Part shown: in pieces, positions 8,811 to 19,325 of the stretch
How the letters are laid out: each line of letters opens with the position of its first letter
Numbering within the stretch: position 1 is the stretch's first letter
NCBI GenBank assembly: GCA_902579465.1
Contig: CACHGV010000001.1
Coordinates: forward strand, 1-64,000
Length of the DNA stretch: 64,000 nt
Reading direction: 5' to 3'
Source: an uncultured Pelagibacteraceae bacterium
Lineage (GTDB): Bacteria > Pseudomonadota > Alphaproteobacteria > Pelagibacterales > Pelagibacteraceae
Made by a program: the position numbers and the translations under genes
The notes under the pieces: generated by a model
Databases searched by the model: none
The model's input: only the letters and a program-made list of their open reading frames with translations
Told to the model about the DNA's origin: nothing

Positions 8811-9795
8811 TTTGTAAATTTTTTATATATTTGAATGCTGTACCAGACTTAATAAAATTTCTGGTATAATTGTAAGCAATTTTAAAATTATCATATTTTT
8901 CAGATATCATTAACCCTGCTGCAGCATTTAAACATACAGCTTTTGAAAAATCATTATCTTCTCCTTGAAAAATATTTAAAATTTTCTCAGAATTGAATTT
9001 AGCATCATTTCCTACTAAATTTTCAAATTTATCAGCATTAACATTTAATTCATTTGGATCAATTATAAACTCAGATATTTCATTATTTTTTAATTGTACA
9101 ACATTAGTTTTGGCGTAAGGTGATATTTCATCTAGACCATCCTCACTATTTACAATCCACGCAAATTTTAAATTTAGATTTTTAAGAGCATTGGCAAAAA
9201 CTTTAAGAAGACTATTATTAAAGACACCAATTACCTGCCTTTCAACAAGTGCTGGGCTGCTTAATGGACCTATCATATTAAAAATAGTCCTTTTTCCTAT
9301 TTTTTTTCTTGTTGGACCAACATATTTCATTGCCGAGTGGTAATTTGGAGCAAACATGAAGCCAAAATTGTCATTTTTAATTTGCTCCTCGATTTGATTT
9401 GGTTCTAAGTTGATATTTATATTTAAGGCTTCAAGAACGTCAGCTGACCCACATTTTGATGAAACTGCCTTATTTCCATGTTTTGCTACTTTAACACCCA
9501 TACTTGCCAATAATAGCGCTGATGCTGTTGAAATATTTAGAGTATCTTTTCCATCTCCACCAGTACCACAAGTATCAATGCAATTTTCAACTTTTACTCT
9601 TTTTGACTTATCTCTTAATATATATACACCACCAGCTATTTCATCTGAAACCTCACCTTTATCTGATAATAAAGTTAAAAAATTATAAATTTGTTCATCA
9701 CTAGCTTGACCATTCATTAGAATCTTAAATGCATTTTTACTCTCATCAAAATCTAAGTTTATTTTATTTCTTAGCTTTTCTAAAAATTGATCCAT
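8803..9795 (-). CDS. trpD: Anthranilate phosphoribosyltransferase
   Basis: 330 residues. It transfers the phosphoribosyl group from PRPP to anthranilate. The PRPP-binding motif is seen as DTCGTGGDGKDTLNIST at about residue 79, with KHGNKAVSSKCGSAD after it and GPTRKKIGKRTIFNMIGPL further on. The family is usually about 340 residues. It lies 2 bases after trpG and overlaps trpC, so the genes are translated as a unit. TrpD and TrpG are separate proteins here, unlike the fused form of enterobacteria. Confidence 0.97.
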   Translation of the reverse strand: MDQFLEKLRNKINLDFDESKNAFKILMNGQASDEQIYNFLTLLSDKGEVSDEIAGGVYILRDKSKRVKVENCIDTCGTGGDGKDTLNISTASALLLASMGVKVAKHGNKAVSSKCGSADVLEALNININLEPNQIEEQIKNDNFGFMFAPNYHSAMKYVGPTRKKIGKRTIFNMIGPLSSPALVERQVIGVFNNSLLKVFANALKNLNLKFAWIVNSEDGLDEISPYAKTNVVQLKNNEISEFIIDPNELNVNADKFENLVGNDAKFNSEKILNIFQGEDNDFSKAVCLNAAAGLMISEKYDNFKIAYNYTRNFIKSGTAFKYIKNLQNV

Positions 9796-9797
9796 TT

Positions 9798-10361
9798 TTA
9801 CTCTTTTACAAAGTTCTCTAAAATTTTTAAACCATATTTTGTTTTGATACTTTCAGGATGAAATTGAACTCCATGGATTTTGTATTCCTTATGCATAACA
9901 CCCATTATTGTCCCATCTGATGTGCTAGATGTAATTTTTAAATCTTTAGATAAGGATTTTTTATCAATTACTAAACTATGGTATCTGGTAGCTGAGAACT
10001 TTTTTGGTAAATTTTTTAAAATACCAATTTTCTTATTTATAATATTGCTTGTTTTTCCATGTACAAGTTCCTTAGCTTGAATAATCTTAGAACCAAATAT
10101 TTGACCAATGATTTGATGACCTAAGCAAACACCAAGTATTGGCATTTTTTTATACAAATTCTTTACTATCTTTAAACAATTTCCAGATTGATTAGGATTT
10201 CCAGGACCTGGGGATATTACAATTTTATTATATCCTTTTCTTAAAATGTAATGATGATCTACCTTATCGTTTCTTAAAACATCAATTTTAGCAAAGGATG
10301 AAAGATAGTGATATAAATTAAATGTAAAGCTATCATAATTATCAATTAAAATTATTTTCAT
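9798..10361 (-). CDS. trpG: Anthranilate synthase glutamine amidotransferase component
   Basis: 187 residues, a class I glutamine amidotransferase supplying ammonia to TrpE. The catalytic triad is visible: Cys in GVCLGHQIIG (near residue 79) and His/Glu in VQFHPES (near residue 170). The N-terminal IDNYDSFTFNLYHYL is typical of TrpG/PabA. The same protein may also serve aminodeoxychorismate synthase (PabA role), which the sequence cannot settle. It lies 5 bases downstream of trpE. Confidence 0.95.
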   Translation of the reverse strand: MKIILIDNYDSFTFNLYHYLSSFAKIDVLRNDKVDHHYILRKGYNKIVISPGPGNPNQSGNCLKIVKNLYKKMPILGVCLGHQIIGQIFGSKIIQAKELVHGKTSNIINKKIGILKNLPKKFSATRYHSLVIDKKSLSKDLKITSSTSDGTIMGVMHKEYKIHGVQFHPESIKTKYGLKILENFVKE

Positions 10362-10366
10362 ACTGT

Positions 10367-11824
10367 TTACTCCAAAGCCTTTATTAAAGCTTTTGCTTTA
10401 TTAACTGTTTCATTAAATTCATTAATAGGTTTACTATCAGCAACAATTCCTGCGCCTGACTGTACGTAAAATTTTTTATTTTTTGAAATTGCTGTTCTAA
10501 GCGCAATACAAGTATCAAAATCACCATTTGCAGAAAAATAACCAATACCACCAGCATAAACTTTTCTTCTAGTCGTTTCCAATTCATCTATAATCTCCAT
10601 AGCTCTTATTTTAGGTGCACCTGATACCGTTCCAGCAGGAAAACCAGCTAATAACGTATCAAATTTTCCAAATTTTTTATTAAATACACCTTCAACATTT
10701 GAGACTATGTGCATTACATGTGAATACCGCTCTATCTTAAAACTTTCGGTTACCTTAACAGAGTTAATTTTAGAGACTTTTCCAGTATCGTTTCTTCCAA
10801 GGTCAAGAAGCATTAAGTGTTCAGAAAGCTCTTTTTTATCTTTTAAAAGATCTTTTTCATAAAATTTATCTTCTTTTTTGTTTTTACCTCTAGGTCTTGT
10901 GCCAGCAATAGGTCTAATAGTTATTTTATTATCTCTGAGTCTCACAAGTATCTCAGGACTCGCACCTATAATTTGGAAATCCTCAAAGTTAAAAAAATAC
11001 ATGAAAGGGGAAGGGTTAGTAATTCTCAATTTTTTATAAATATCTAATGGTTCTTTATTAAGATCAGTTTCAAACCTTTGACTTAGAACGACTTGAAAAA
11101 TATCTCCTATTTTAATGTAATTTTTAGCTCTAGAAACATTACTAAGGAATTTCTTTTTTGAAATATTTGATTTAATTTTTATTTTTGAAATCCTGGTTTC
11201 TGACTGATTTATCTTGTAACTATAATTTGCCAAAAATATCATTTCTTCTATTTCTTTTTGTATTTGATCATATTTAGCTTGATAATTTTTGATTTTTTCG
11301 TCAAAAAAACAATTAACTATAAAAAATATTTTTTTTTTAACATTATCAAAAACAACTAGATTTTTTGGTCTCAAAATTCTTGCATCAGGAATTTTAAGGT
11401 CATTTTTCGTCGTATTAGGAATTTTCTCAATATATCTTATTGTATCATAAGAGAAATATCCTGATATAATTGAGCTAATTGGTGGTAATTCACTTGGTAT
11501 TTTAAAATTAAAATTTTCGATTATTTTCTCAATATTATCTTTTGGAGTTCCTCTTAATTTCTTTCTTTTATTTTCGTACTTTAAAACACAGTTGTTATTA
11601 TTAAATTCCCAAATTTTATCAGGATTTTTACCAAAAATTGTATATCTGCCTTTTATGAAACCTTTTTCAACAGATTCGAATACAAAGCTATTTCTTACAT
11701 TTAAAAAGTTATTAATTAAATTTTCTATTTCTTTTAGGCCATTTGATTTTATTGAATGGTAAAGAACTTGATTTTTACTTTTTTTGTGATTTTTCTTAAA
11801 TAACTTTAGATTAATATTCAACAT
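10367..11824 (-). CDS. trpE: Anthranilate synthase component I
   Basis: 485 residues. It converts chorismate to anthranilate with ammonia from TrpG. The chorismate-binding domain occupies the C-terminal two-thirds, with GDIFQVVLSQRF, IIGASPEILVR, RPIAGTRPRGK, LLDLGRNDTGKV, and AGFPAGTVSGAPK near the end. The start codon shares one base with the ppiD stop (TAATG), so trpE is translationally coupled to ppiD. No leader peptide or Trp attenuator is possible at this junction; regulation, if any, would act upstream of ppiD or by enzyme inhibition. Confidence 0.96.
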   Translation of the reverse strand: MLNINLKLFKKNHKKSKNQVLYHSIKSNGLKEIENLINNFLNVRNSFVFESVEKGFIKGRYTIFGKNPDKIWEFNNNNCVLKYENKRKKLRGTPKDNIEKIIENFNFKIPSELPPISSIISGYFSYDTIRYIEKIPNTTKNDLKIPDARILRPKNLVVFDNVKKKIFFIVNCFFDEKIKNYQAKYDQIQKEIEEMIFLANYSYKINQSETRISKIKIKSNISKKKFLSNVSRAKNYIKIGDIFQVVLSQRFETDLNKEPLDIYKKLRITNPSPFMYFFNFEDFQIIGASPEILVRLRDNKITIRPIAGTRPRGKNKKEDKFYEKDLLKDKKELSEHLMLLDLGRNDTGKVSKINSVKVTESFKIERYSHVMHIVSNVEGVFNKKFGKFDTLLAGFPAGTVSGAPKIRAMEIIDELETTRRKVYAGGIGYFSANGDFDTCIALRTAISKNKKFYVQSGAGIVADSKPINEFNETVNKAKALIKALE

Positions 11825-13245
11825 TATCTAAAATAATTTTTAACTCTTTCAATTGTTTGATTGAAAATTTTTACCTTATATTTTGAATTTAAAGATAGAT
11901 CATAAGATGTATAAACATCATTAATAATGTCGTTATTTGCTTTAGTAGAATATTCTTCAATATTATCAGTATTTTTTTCCATATCTGAATAATAAATATT
12001 CTTAATTTTTGTAAGAAAAACTTTATTTGTTTCCCCGGTTACTAAGGAGAAACTTTCTTTTGGCAATGTGTATAAAAGTTTTAAAGAATCCGGGTCAAAA
12101 ACTTGGTAATCATTACTATTTTTAATATTTATAGTTTTAATATTATTTGTATCTTTTGATAATTTCAAAAACTCATCATCATTAAATATCTTTTCGTCAA
12201 TTTTTTCAAAAAGACTTTTATTAAATTCAAATTTCTTTTTTAATATCACATTATTTTTAACTTTTTCTAAAAATTTTAGATCTGTTTTGTTTGGAATTTT
12301 TTTGTTAATATTTGATATTTCAAAAATTAGAAAATAATCATTTTTGTCAACTAGTTGTATTTTATCTTGGTTTCTTTTTGAGTAAATTTCCTCAAGTATT
12401 TCATCTGTATCATCTTTCAAGACAAAATTATTAATTTCATTTAGTTTGAAATTATAAATTTCATTAATTTCTCGAATATTTGATCCGTTTAAAATATTAT
12501 TTTCTATCTCATCAATTTTCTTAAAAAATTCATCATTAAACTCATCAATTTCTATTAGATTTTTAGGTGTAATTTTTGCATAAGTCACATCAATAAAATC
12601 AATTTTCAAAATTTCTTGATTATTTTTAATGAAATCCTCAACTTCTAATTTAGTTGCAGTTTTATCATGAACTAAATCTAAATCTAAAAATTCAATCTCG
12701 ATTTTTTTATTTTCATTGATATATATTTTATTTTTTAAAAAATATGGTGACTTAATTCCTCCACTTATATAATTAAATAAATTTTCTTTCATTTCTTGTT
12801 TCTTTAATGAATTTTCAAATGTAGAAGCAATTAAATTATTTTCTAGTAGAAATTTTTCATACTTAACTCTTGAAAACTTCTTATTATCATCAAGTAAAAT
12901 CGAATTAGATCTTATTTTATTTGCTAACGCCTCCTCTGACATTGATACATTTAATTCTTTAATTTCCATCTCAATTAATTTTTCAGATACCAATTCTGAT
13001 AAAATATTTTCAATAATATTTTTATCTATGTTTGCTTTTATAATATCATTTGTGAGTCTTGACTCGTTTATAAAATTTACAAAATCTTTTGATGAGATTG
13101 CTTCATTATTAATCTTAGCAACGTTGTTAGTATTACCTCCACTAAAAACACTACCCATGCCCCAAAATACAAATGGAATTATAATAATTCCGACAATTAC
13201 TCCTGCTAATTTTGAATTTGAAAAATTTCTTAGTTTACTTATCAT
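11824..13245 (-). CDS. ppiD: PpiD/SurA-type periplasmic folding factor, membrane anchored
   Basis: 473 residues, shorter than enterobacterial PpiD (about 620). One transmembrane helix at residues 15-33 (a GVIVGIIIIPFVFWGMG-like stretch) anchors it, with the remainder in the periplasm. Residues 40-190 resemble the SurA/PpiD N-terminal chaperone domain (KINNEAIS..DFVNFIN). The following region matches the expected position of a parvulin (PpiC) domain but is too divergent to confirm by eye. A ppiD gene just upstream of trpE is common in alphaproteobacteria. It diverges from tpiA across 61 bases that must contain both promoters. Confidence 0.82.
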   Translation of the reverse strand: MISKLRNFSNSKLAGVIVGIIIIPFVFWGMGSVFSGGNTNNVAKINNEAISSKDFVNFINESRLTNDIIKANIDKNIIENILSELVSEKLIEMEIKELNVSMSEEALANKIRSNSILLDDNKKFSRVKYEKFLLENNLIASTFENSLKKQEMKENLFNYISGGIKSPYFLKNKIYINENKKIEIEFLDLDLVHDKTATKLEVEDFIKNNQEILKIDFIDVTYAKITPKNLIEIDEFNDEFFKKIDEIENNILNGSNIREINEIYNFKLNEINNFVLKDDTDEILEEIYSKRNQDKIQLVDKNDYFLIFEISNINKKIPNKTDLKFLEKVKNNVILKKKFEFNKSLFEKIDEKIFNDDEFLKLSKDTNNIKTINIKNSNDYQVFDPDSLKLLYTLPKESFSLVTGETNKVFLTKIKNIYYSDMEKNTDNIEEYSTKANNDIINDVYTSYDLSLNSKYKVKIFNQTIERVKNYFR

Positions 13246-13306
13246 ATTCTATAGTCTTTATTTATTGATCTAAAAAAAAATAAACATATAAATTATATTA
13301 ATCTTT

Positions 13307-14053
13307 ATGACAAATAATAAAATGTATTTCATTGCTAATTGGAAGATGTTTGGGTCAGTTAATTCAGTTAATTCATTAAATAAAGTAATAAGTTATTCAA
13401 AAATAAACAAACTTAAAGCCAATATTATTTATTGTCCACCCTTTACATTAATCAAATCTTTTGTAGATAAAACAAAAAAATCAAATATTCAAATTGGTGC
13501 TCAAGATTGTCATACACAAATAAACTATGGACCTTTCACAGGAGCTATAAGCTCAAAGATGATTAAAGATTTAGGGGGTAAGTTTGTTATAATTGGTCAT
13601 TCAGAAACAAGAGTAGAAAATAATAATAAAAAAATTAATTTAAAGATTAAGTCTGCAATTTATGAAAAATTAAATGTCATTTTATGCATAGGTGAAAAAT
13701 TGATTGATAAAAAAAAAAATAAAACAAAATATGTTTTAAAAAAACAGTTACTTGAAGGTTTAAAAAATTTAAAGAATTTAAATAAAGTTATAATTGCTTA
13801 TGAACCTGTTTGGTCAATTGGTACAGGTATTATTCCTAGTGAAAATGATTTAAAAAAAAACATTAGTTTTATAAAAAACACCTTAAAGATTTCAAAAAAA
13901 TTTACAAAATCTAAGGTTTTATATGGAGGCTCTGTAAATCCAAAAAATATAAAAAATTTAATGAGAATCGATAATATTGATGGTTTTTTGATTGGCGGAG
14001 CATCAACTAATGAAAAAATATTTATTGATATAATGAAAAAATCAATTAATTAG
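13307..14053 (+). CDS. tpiA: Triosephosphate isomerase
   Basis: 248 residues, the normal length. It interconverts dihydroxyacetone phosphate and glyceraldehyde 3-phosphate. TIM signatures: ANWKMFGS (catalytic Lys) near the N-terminus, IGHSETR (catalytic His, about 96-102), AYEPVWSIGTG (catalytic Glu, about 163-173), and the phosphate-binding YGGSV and GGAS near the end. An ATG five codons further on (13322) is an alternative start and would give the more typical N-terminus. First gene of the plus-strand run to 19.76 kb. Confidence 0.97.
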   Translation: MTNNKMYFIANWKMFGSVNSVNSLNKVISYSKINKLKANIIYCPPFTLIKSFVDKTKKSNIQIGAQDCHTQINYGPFTGAISSKMIKDLGGKFVIIGHSETRVENNNKKINLKIKSAIYEKLNVILCIGEKLIDKKKNKTKYVLKKQLLEGLKNLKNLNKVIIAYEPVWSIGTGIIPSENDLKKNISFIKNTLKISKKFTKSKVLYGGSVNPKNIKNLMRIDNIDGFLIGGASTNEKIFIDIMKKSIN

Positions 14054-14058
14054 GCGTC

Positions 14059-14361
14059 GTGGAAAACATACTATTAATTATAAATATAATATTAGCAGCA
14101 ATTCTAGTATTGCTGGTTTTGTTCCAAAAATCTGAAGGTGGAGCCTTGGGTATTGGAGTTTCTCAGGATAACTTTATGCTTTCAAGGTCAGCTGGGAATT
14201 TTATGACTAAAGCAACGGCTATTGTTGCAACATTATTCATAATTTGTAGTCTAGGATTAACTATTATTTCACGAGGAGATCTTCCTTCAAACACTTCTGT
14301 AATTGATAAAATAGAAGAAAATGCAGATGATGCTCCTAAATTACCCGAAAATAATAATTAA
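14059..14361 (+). CDS. secG: Preprotein translocase subunit SecG
   Basis: 100 residues with two predicted transmembrane segments (about 3-22 and 52-72), joined by the conserved cytoplasmic loop FQKSEGGALGIG. SecG is the small SecYEG subunit that aids protein export. The start is GTG, 5 bases after tpiA. The C-terminal tail is short and acidic, unlike the long Pro/Ala-rich tail of many other alphaproteobacteria. The tpiA-secG-pyrG order is typical of the class. Confidence 0.93.
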   Translation: MENILLIINIILAAILVLLVLFQKSEGGALGIGVSQDNFMLSRSAGNFMTKATAIVATLFIICSLGLTIISRGDLPSNTSVIDKIEENADDAPKLPENNN

Positions 14362-14401
14362 TACTTTTATTTTTATAAATCATTGGCTATAACATAATTC
14401 C

Positions 14402-16024
14402 ATGGCGCGATATATATTTGTCACTGGCGGCGTGGTTTCATCACTTGGTAAAGGTTTGTCATCAGCATCGCTTGGTTATTTGCTTGCTTCACAGGGCTAT
14501 AAAGTGAGAATAAGAAAAATGGATCCATATTTAAACGTAGATCCAGGAACAATGAGTCCATTTCAACATGGCGAAGTTTTTGTAACTGATGATGGGGCTG
14601 AGACTGATTTAGATTTAGGACATTATGAAAGATTTACAAATATTTCAGCCAAACAATCTGACAACATTACTACAGGTAGAATTTATAGTGATATCATAAA
14701 AAGAGAGAGAAGAGGAGGTTATCTCGGAAAAACAGTTCAAGTAATTCCACATGTTACAGATAGAATTAAAGAGTTTATAAAAAAAGATATAACAAATGAA
14801 GATTTTGTAATTTGTGAAATTGGAGGAACAGTTGGTGATATTGAGAGTTTACCATTTTTAGAAGCTATAAGACAGTTTTCAAATGATAATGGTAGATCAA
14901 AATCATTATTTATTCATTTAACATTTGTTCCTTTTTTAAAATCTTCAGATGAAATTAAAACAAAGCCAACACAACATTCTGTTAAAGAATTGAGAAGTAT
15001 AGGAATTCAACCTGATATAGTGATCTGTAGATCTCAACAGTCTATTCCTTTAGATCAAAGAAGAAAAATATCACTATTTTGCAATGTAGACATTGCAAAT
15101 GTTATAGAAACAGTTGATGTAAAAACTATTTATGAAGCCCCAATAAGTTTCTTTAATCAGAAATTAGATAAGCAAGTTTTAAAATTTTTTAAAATAAAAT
15201 CTAGAAAAAAACCAAACCTGCTGCCTTGGAAAAAAATTACAAATATAGTTTTAAAAACAAAAAGAACAGTAAATATTGCTGTCATAGGCAAATATGTAAA
15301 CTTAAAAGACGCTTATAAATCACTTGATGAGGCTCTCACGCATGGAGGAATTTCAAATAAAGTTAAAGTTAACTTAGTAAGAATTGAGTCAGATAAACTT
15401 AGATCAAAAGAAATTAAATCAAAATTAAAGAATGTATCTGGAATATTGATACCAGGAGGGTTTGGCAAAAGAGGAACAGAGGGAAAAATTGAGGCAATTA
15501 GATATGCCAGAGAGAGAAAAATACCTTTTCTAGGTATTTGTTTTGGAATGCAAATGGCCATGATTGAGTTTGCAAGAAATGTTCTTAAAATTAAAAAAGC
15601 TGGTTCTAGTGAACTAGATAAAAATTGTTTTCCCGTAATAGGATTAATTGATGAATGGAACAAAGATGGAAAAATTATAAAAGGAACTGATAAAAATCTG
15701 GGAGGAACAATGAGATTAGGTTTATATGAGGCAAAACTAAGAAATAATTCTGCCATAAAAAATATCTATAAATCTAATATCATTAAAGAGAGACACAGAC
15801 ATAGATATGAGGTCAATATAAATTTAATGCAAAAATTTGAAAAAAAAGGTTTGATGTTTGCAGGAATTTCTCCGGACAATCAATTACCTGAAATTATTGA
15901 ACTCAAAAATCATCCATGGTTTATTGGAGTGCAATTTCATCCAGAATTTAAATCTAGACCTTTAAATCCTCATCCTTTATTCTCATCATTTATTAAAGCT
16001 GCAAAATCTTTTAATGGAAAATAA
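14402..16024 (+). CDS. pyrG: CTP synthase
   Basis: 540 residues, the family's normal length. It aminates UTP to CTP using glutamine. The N-terminal synthetase domain begins with [18 protein letters not shown] (P-loop) and includes the [25 protein letters not shown] region. The C-terminal class I amidotransferase domain has the nucleophilic Cys in GICFGMQMA and His/Glu in VQFHPEFKS. It overlaps kdsA by 11 bases. Confidence 0.98.
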   Translation: MARYIFVTGGVVSSLGKGLSSASLGYLLASQGYKVRIRKMDPYLNVDPGTMSPFQHGEVFVTDDGAETDLDLGHYERFTNISAKQSDNITTGRIYSDIIKRERRGGYLGKTVQVIPHVTDRIKEFIKKDITNEDFVICEIGGTVGDIESLPFLEAIRQFSNDNGRSKSLFIHLTFVPFLKSSDEIKTKPTQHSVKELRSIGIQPDIVICRSQQSIPLDQRRKISLFCNVDIANVIETVDVKTIYEAPISFFNQKLDKQVLKFFKIKSRKKPNLLPWKKITNIVLKTKRTVNIAVIGKYVNLKDAYKSLDEALTHGGISNKVKVNLVRIESDKLRSKEIKSKLKNVSGILIPGGFGKRGTEGKIEAIRYARERKIPFLGICFGMQMAMIEFARNVLKIKKAGSSELDKNCFPVIGLIDEWNKDGKIIKGTDKNLGGTMRLGLYEAKLRNNSAIKNIYKSNIIKERHRHRYEVNINLMQKFEKKGLMFAGISPDNQLPEIIELKNHPWFIGVQFHPEFKSRPLNPHPLFSSFIKAAKSFNGK

Positions 16025-16838
16025 AATAGTTAATTGTAACGGTATAGAAATCTCAAACAAAAATAAAATTTGTTTAATAGCTGGACCCTGTCAACTTGAA
16101 ACCGAGCAACATGCTTTGGATATGGCGGGTAAAATTAAAGAAATTACAAGAAAGTATAATATTGGATTTATTTATAAAACTTCATTTGATAAGGCTAATA
16201 GAACAAGTTTGAAAGGCAAAAGAGGAGCTGGTTTAGAAAACTCCTTGCCTGTATTTGATAAAATCAAAAAAGATATTAAAGTACCCGTTCTTACCGATAT
16301 ACATAATGAAGAACAATGTTCCCTAGTTTCTAATCACATAGATGTTCTTCAAATACCAGCATTCCTTTGTAGGCAAACAGATTTATTAATTGCTGCTGCT
16401 AAAACCAATAAAATCATTAATGTGAAAAAGGGTCAATTTCTAGCACCGTGGGATATGGTGAATGTAACCAAAAAAATTTCTGATAGTGGTAATGAAAATA
16501 TTTTAGTGACCGAAAGAGGAGCTAGCTTTGGTTATAATACGTTGGTCTCAGATATGAGATCTATTCCCATCATGGCAAAAAATGGTTATCCAGTAGTATT
16601 TGATGGAACTCATTCAGTGCAACAACCTGGTGGTCTAGGTGAAAAAAGTGGTGGTCAAAGAGAATTTGTTGAGTATTTGTCGAGAGCAGCAGTAGCAGTA
16701 GGCGTTGCAGCTATTTTTTTGGAAACACATCAGGACCCTGATAATGCTCCATCAGATGGTCCAAACATGGTCCCTTTAGACAAATTAGACGAGCTAATTA
16801 ATCAAATTGTAGAAATTGATAATTTAGTTAAAAAGTAA
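16014..16838 (+). CDS. kdsA: 3-deoxy-8-phosphooctulonate (KDO-8-P) synthase
   Basis: 274 residues. It condenses arabinose 5-phosphate with phosphoenolpyruvate to KDO-8-phosphate for the LPS inner core. Signatures: [15 protein letters not shown] near residue 22, [48 protein letters not shown] and [16 protein letters not shown]. The start lies 11 bases inside pyrG. It sits just upstream of eno, whose product supplies phosphoenolpyruvate. Confidence 0.97.
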   Translation: MENKIVNCNGIEISNKNKICLIAGPCQLETEQHALDMAGKIKEITRKYNIGFIYKTSFDKANRTSLKGKRGAGLENSLPVFDKIKKDIKVPVLTDIHNEEQCSLVSNHIDVLQIPAFLCRQTDLLIAAAKTNKIINVKKGQFLAPWDMVNVTKKISDSGNENILVTERGASFGYNTLVSDMRSIPIMAKNGYPVVFDGTHSVQQPGGLGEKSGGQREFVEYLSRAAVAVGVAAIFLETHQDPDNAPSDGPNMVPLDKLDELINQIVEIDNLVKK

Positions 16839-16841
16839 TTA

Positions 16842-18101
16842 ATGAGTAAAATCAAAAAAGTTGTAGCCAGACAGGTTTATGACAGTAGAGGAAATCCTAC
16901 TATTGAGGCAGAAGTATTTGTTAATAATTTAAGTGCTTCAGCAATTTGTCCCTCAGGTGCATCAACAGGAACTTTTGAGGCTTATGAAAAAAGAGATAAG
17001 AGTAATAAAAAATACCTAGGAAAAAGCGTTTTAATACCAGTTGCAACCGTTAATAAATTAATTTCAAAAAAATTAAAAAATCAAAATATCCATGACCAAG
17101 AGAGAATAGATAGTATTCTTATAAAATTAGATGGCACAAAACAAAAAACAAAGTTAGGTGCGAATACAATATTAGCTGTATCTATGGCTGTAAAAAAATT
17201 ATCAGCAAAAGTTAAAAAAATACCTTTATATAAAAGTTTTATTATCCAAAAAAATTTTAAACTCCCCTTTCCTTTAATGAATATTATCAATGGGGGTGCA
17301 CATGCTGATAACGGCCTTAGAATACAAGAGTTTATGATTAGACCGGATAAAGCAAAATCATTTAATAATGCTGTAAGAATGTGTTTTTTAGTAATAAACA
17401 ATTTAAAAGTATTGTTAAAAAAAGCTGGTCACTCTATTAATGTAGGTGATGAAGGTGGCTTTGCACCAATGATAAGCGATAATGAGAGTGCTTTAAGGCT
17501 TATAGTTCGAGCGATCAAAAAATCAGGTTTTAAAAATGGTAAAGATATATCAATTTGTTTAGATGTTGCAGCAAATGAATTAATTAAAAAAGGCAAATAT
17601 TCAATTCATTCTAAAAATTACATAAGTGTTGATCAATCAATTAAAAAATACTTACAACTTATTAAAAAATATCAAATTAAATCGATAGAGGACCCATTTG
17701 GTGAAGATGATTGGAAGGCATGGTCAAAATTTGTAAATGAAACAAAAAACAAAACACAAATAATTGGGGATGATCTTTTTGTAACTAATCTTGAAAGATT
17801 AAAAATAGGTTTTCTGAATTTATCCGCTAACAGTATTTTAATAAAATTGAACCAAATAGGCACTGTAACCGAAACGTTAGAAGTAATAAAATTTGCTCAA
17901 CTTATTGGTTTTAAAACAATCATCTCTCATAGATCTGGTGATACTGAAGACACATTTATTGCTGATTTAGCAGTAGGTACCAATTCAAATCAAATCAAAA
18001 CCGGGTCTCTTGCAAGATCAGAGAGAATAGCAAAATATAACCAACTAATTCGTATTGAAGAAGACCTTGGTAGATCTGCTAAAATGAATAAAATTGATTA
18101 A
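16842..18101 (+). CDS. eno: Enolase
   Basis: 419 residues. It converts 2-phosphoglycerate to phosphoenolpyruvate. Family motifs: ARQVYDSRGNPTIEAEV at the N-terminus, PSGASTGTFEA, MNIINGGAHADN, GDEGGFAP, SIEDPFGEDDW, QIIGDDLFVTN, and SHRSGDTEDTFIADLAV near the C-terminus. These include the metal-binding acidic residues and the catalytic Lys in LIKLNQIGT. It shares a base with the ftsB start. Confidence 0.98.
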   Translation: MSKIKKVVARQVYDSRGNPTIEAEVFVNNLSASAICPSGASTGTFEAYEKRDKSNKKYLGKSVLIPVATVNKLISKKLKNQNIHDQERIDSILIKLDGTKQKTKLGANTILAVSMAVKKLSAKVKKIPLYKSFIIQKNFKLPFPLMNIINGGAHADNGLRIQEFMIRPDKAKSFNNAVRMCFLVINNLKVLLKKAGHSINVGDEGGFAPMISDNESALRLIVRAIKKSGFKNGKDISICLDVAANELIKKGKYSIHSKNYISVDQSIKKYLQLIKKYQIKSIEDPFGEDDWKAWSKFVNETKNKTQIIGDDLFVTNLERLKIGFLNLSANSILIKLNQIGTVTETLEVIKFAQLIGFKTIISHRSGDTEDTFIADLAVGTNSNQIKTGSLARSERIAKYNQLIRIEEDLGRSAKMNKID

Positions 18102-18409
18102 TGTTAGAAAAATTAAAAAAAAACTATTTTATTCTTATCATCACATTTCTGTTTATCTATTTTTTCTTTAATTTATTAGATGGTGATAGAGGCCTTATTT
18201 CTTACATGGAAAAGAAAGATATATATAAGCAACTAAAAAATAATCAAATTACCCTTAACAGTAAAATAGATGATTTAGAGCACAAAAATTCACTTTTAAC
18301 AGAAAATATAGATCTAGATTTCATAGAAATATTAATAAGAGAAAAGTTTTTATTTGGAAAAGAAGGTGAGACTACCTATATAATCAAAGATAATGGAAAT
18401 CAAAAATAG
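18101..18409 (+). CDS. ftsB: Septum formation initiator (FtsB/DivIC family)
   Basis: 102 residues. A short cytoplasmic N-terminus is followed by one transmembrane helix (about 9-26), then a periplasmic coiled-coil-like region (about 35-75) with a C-terminal [17 protein letters not shown] segment typical of FtsB/DivIC. It bridges FtsL and FtsQ at the division septum. Position directly after eno is conserved in alphaproteobacteria. Its end overlaps the start of lipA by 17 bases; pdhABC, often found here in other alphaproteobacteria, is missing. Confidence 0.85.
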   Translation: MLEKLKKNYFILIITFLFIYFFFNLLDGDRGLISYMEKKDIYKQLKNNQITLNSKIDDLEHKNSLLTENIDLDFIEILIREKFLFGKEGETTYIIKDNGNQK

Positions 18410-19325
18410 ACCAAGACACCCTGAAAAAGTAAATAAACCAATTAATCCTATCAAAAAGAAACCTGAGTGGATTAGATCCAAGTTATTAAATAGTAAAGAA
18501 TTTTTTTTAACTAAAACGGTTGTTAATAAAGATAATCTTGTAACAGTTTGCCAAGAAGCAAACTGTCCTAATATTACTGAATGTTGGAGCAAAAGGCACG
18601 CAACACTAATGATAATGGGTGACACATGTACAAGAGCATGTGCATTTTGTGACGTTAAAACAGGAAAACCAGAAAAATTAGATCAATTTGAGCCAATTAA
18701 AATAGCGAATGCAGTTAAAAAATTAAGTTTAAGACATGTTGTTATTACATCTGTTGATAGAGACGACCTTTCTGATGGTGGATCAAACCATTTTCATGAT
18801 GTTATTGTTGCAACAAGAAAAAAAAATCCAAATACAACAATTGAAGTTTTAACACCTGATTTTTTAAGAAAAGGCGATGCTTATAAAAGAGTATTGGAAG
18901 CAAGCCCAGATGTTTTTAATCATAATATTGAAACTGTCCCTAGTCTTTACGTAAAAGTAAGACCTGGGGCCAGATACTTTGGATCATTAGAACTTTTAAA
19001 AAATTCAAAAAAATTTAACAAAAATGTTTTTACAAAATCAGGAATTATGGTTGGATTTGGGGAAACCAGAGATGAGATAATTCAAGTTATGGATGATCTA
19101 AGATCTGCGGAAGTTGATTTTTTAACTATAGGTCAATATCTTCAACCCTCGGCCAAGCACTTTCCATTAAATAGGTATTATCATCCAGATGAATTTAAAG
19201 AATTGGGCAAAATAGCAAAATCTAAAGGATTTTTATTAGTATCTTCATCACCTTTAACAAGATCTTCATATCATGCTGATGAAGATTTTAATAAACTAAA
19301 AAATAACAGAAAAAATATTCATTAA
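18393..19325 (+). CDS. lipA: Lipoyl synthase
   Basis: 310 residues. A radical SAM enzyme that inserts sulfur into octanoyl groups on lipoyl domains. Two iron-sulfur sites are visible: the auxiliary-cluster cysteines in [13 protein letters not shown] (about 50-62) and the radical SAM motif CTRACAFCD (about 77-85). VGFGETRDE and the C-terminal [12 protein letters not shown] (auxiliary-cluster Ser) are also typical. It overlaps ftsB by 17 bases and abuts the ratA-like gene, so expression is probably polycistronic. Confidence 0.98.
   Translation: MEIKNRPRHPEKVNKPINPIKKKPEWIRSKLLNSKEFFLTKTVVNKDNLVTVCQEANCPNITECWSKRHATLMIMGDTCTRACAFCDVKTGKPEKLDQFEPIKIANAVKKLSLRHVVITSVDRDDLSDGGSNHFHDVIVATRKKNPNTTIEVLTPDFLRKGDAYKRVLEASPDVFNHNIETVPSLYVKVRPGARYFGSLELLKNSKKFNKNVFTKSGIMVGFGETRDEIIQVMDDLRSAEVDFLTIGQYLQPSAKHFPLNRYYHPDEFKELGKIAKSKGFLLVSSSPLTRSSYHADEDFNKLKNNRKNIH

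Noticed and set aside
11825..11900. Trp attenuator upstream of trpE
   Set aside because: trpE starts on the last base of ppiD; there is no leader region, Trp-rich peptide or terminator hairpin.
15313..15756. 147-codon minus-strand frame inside pyrG
   Set aside because: Antisense to the conserved glutaminase domain of CTP synthase, with no start-site or family support.
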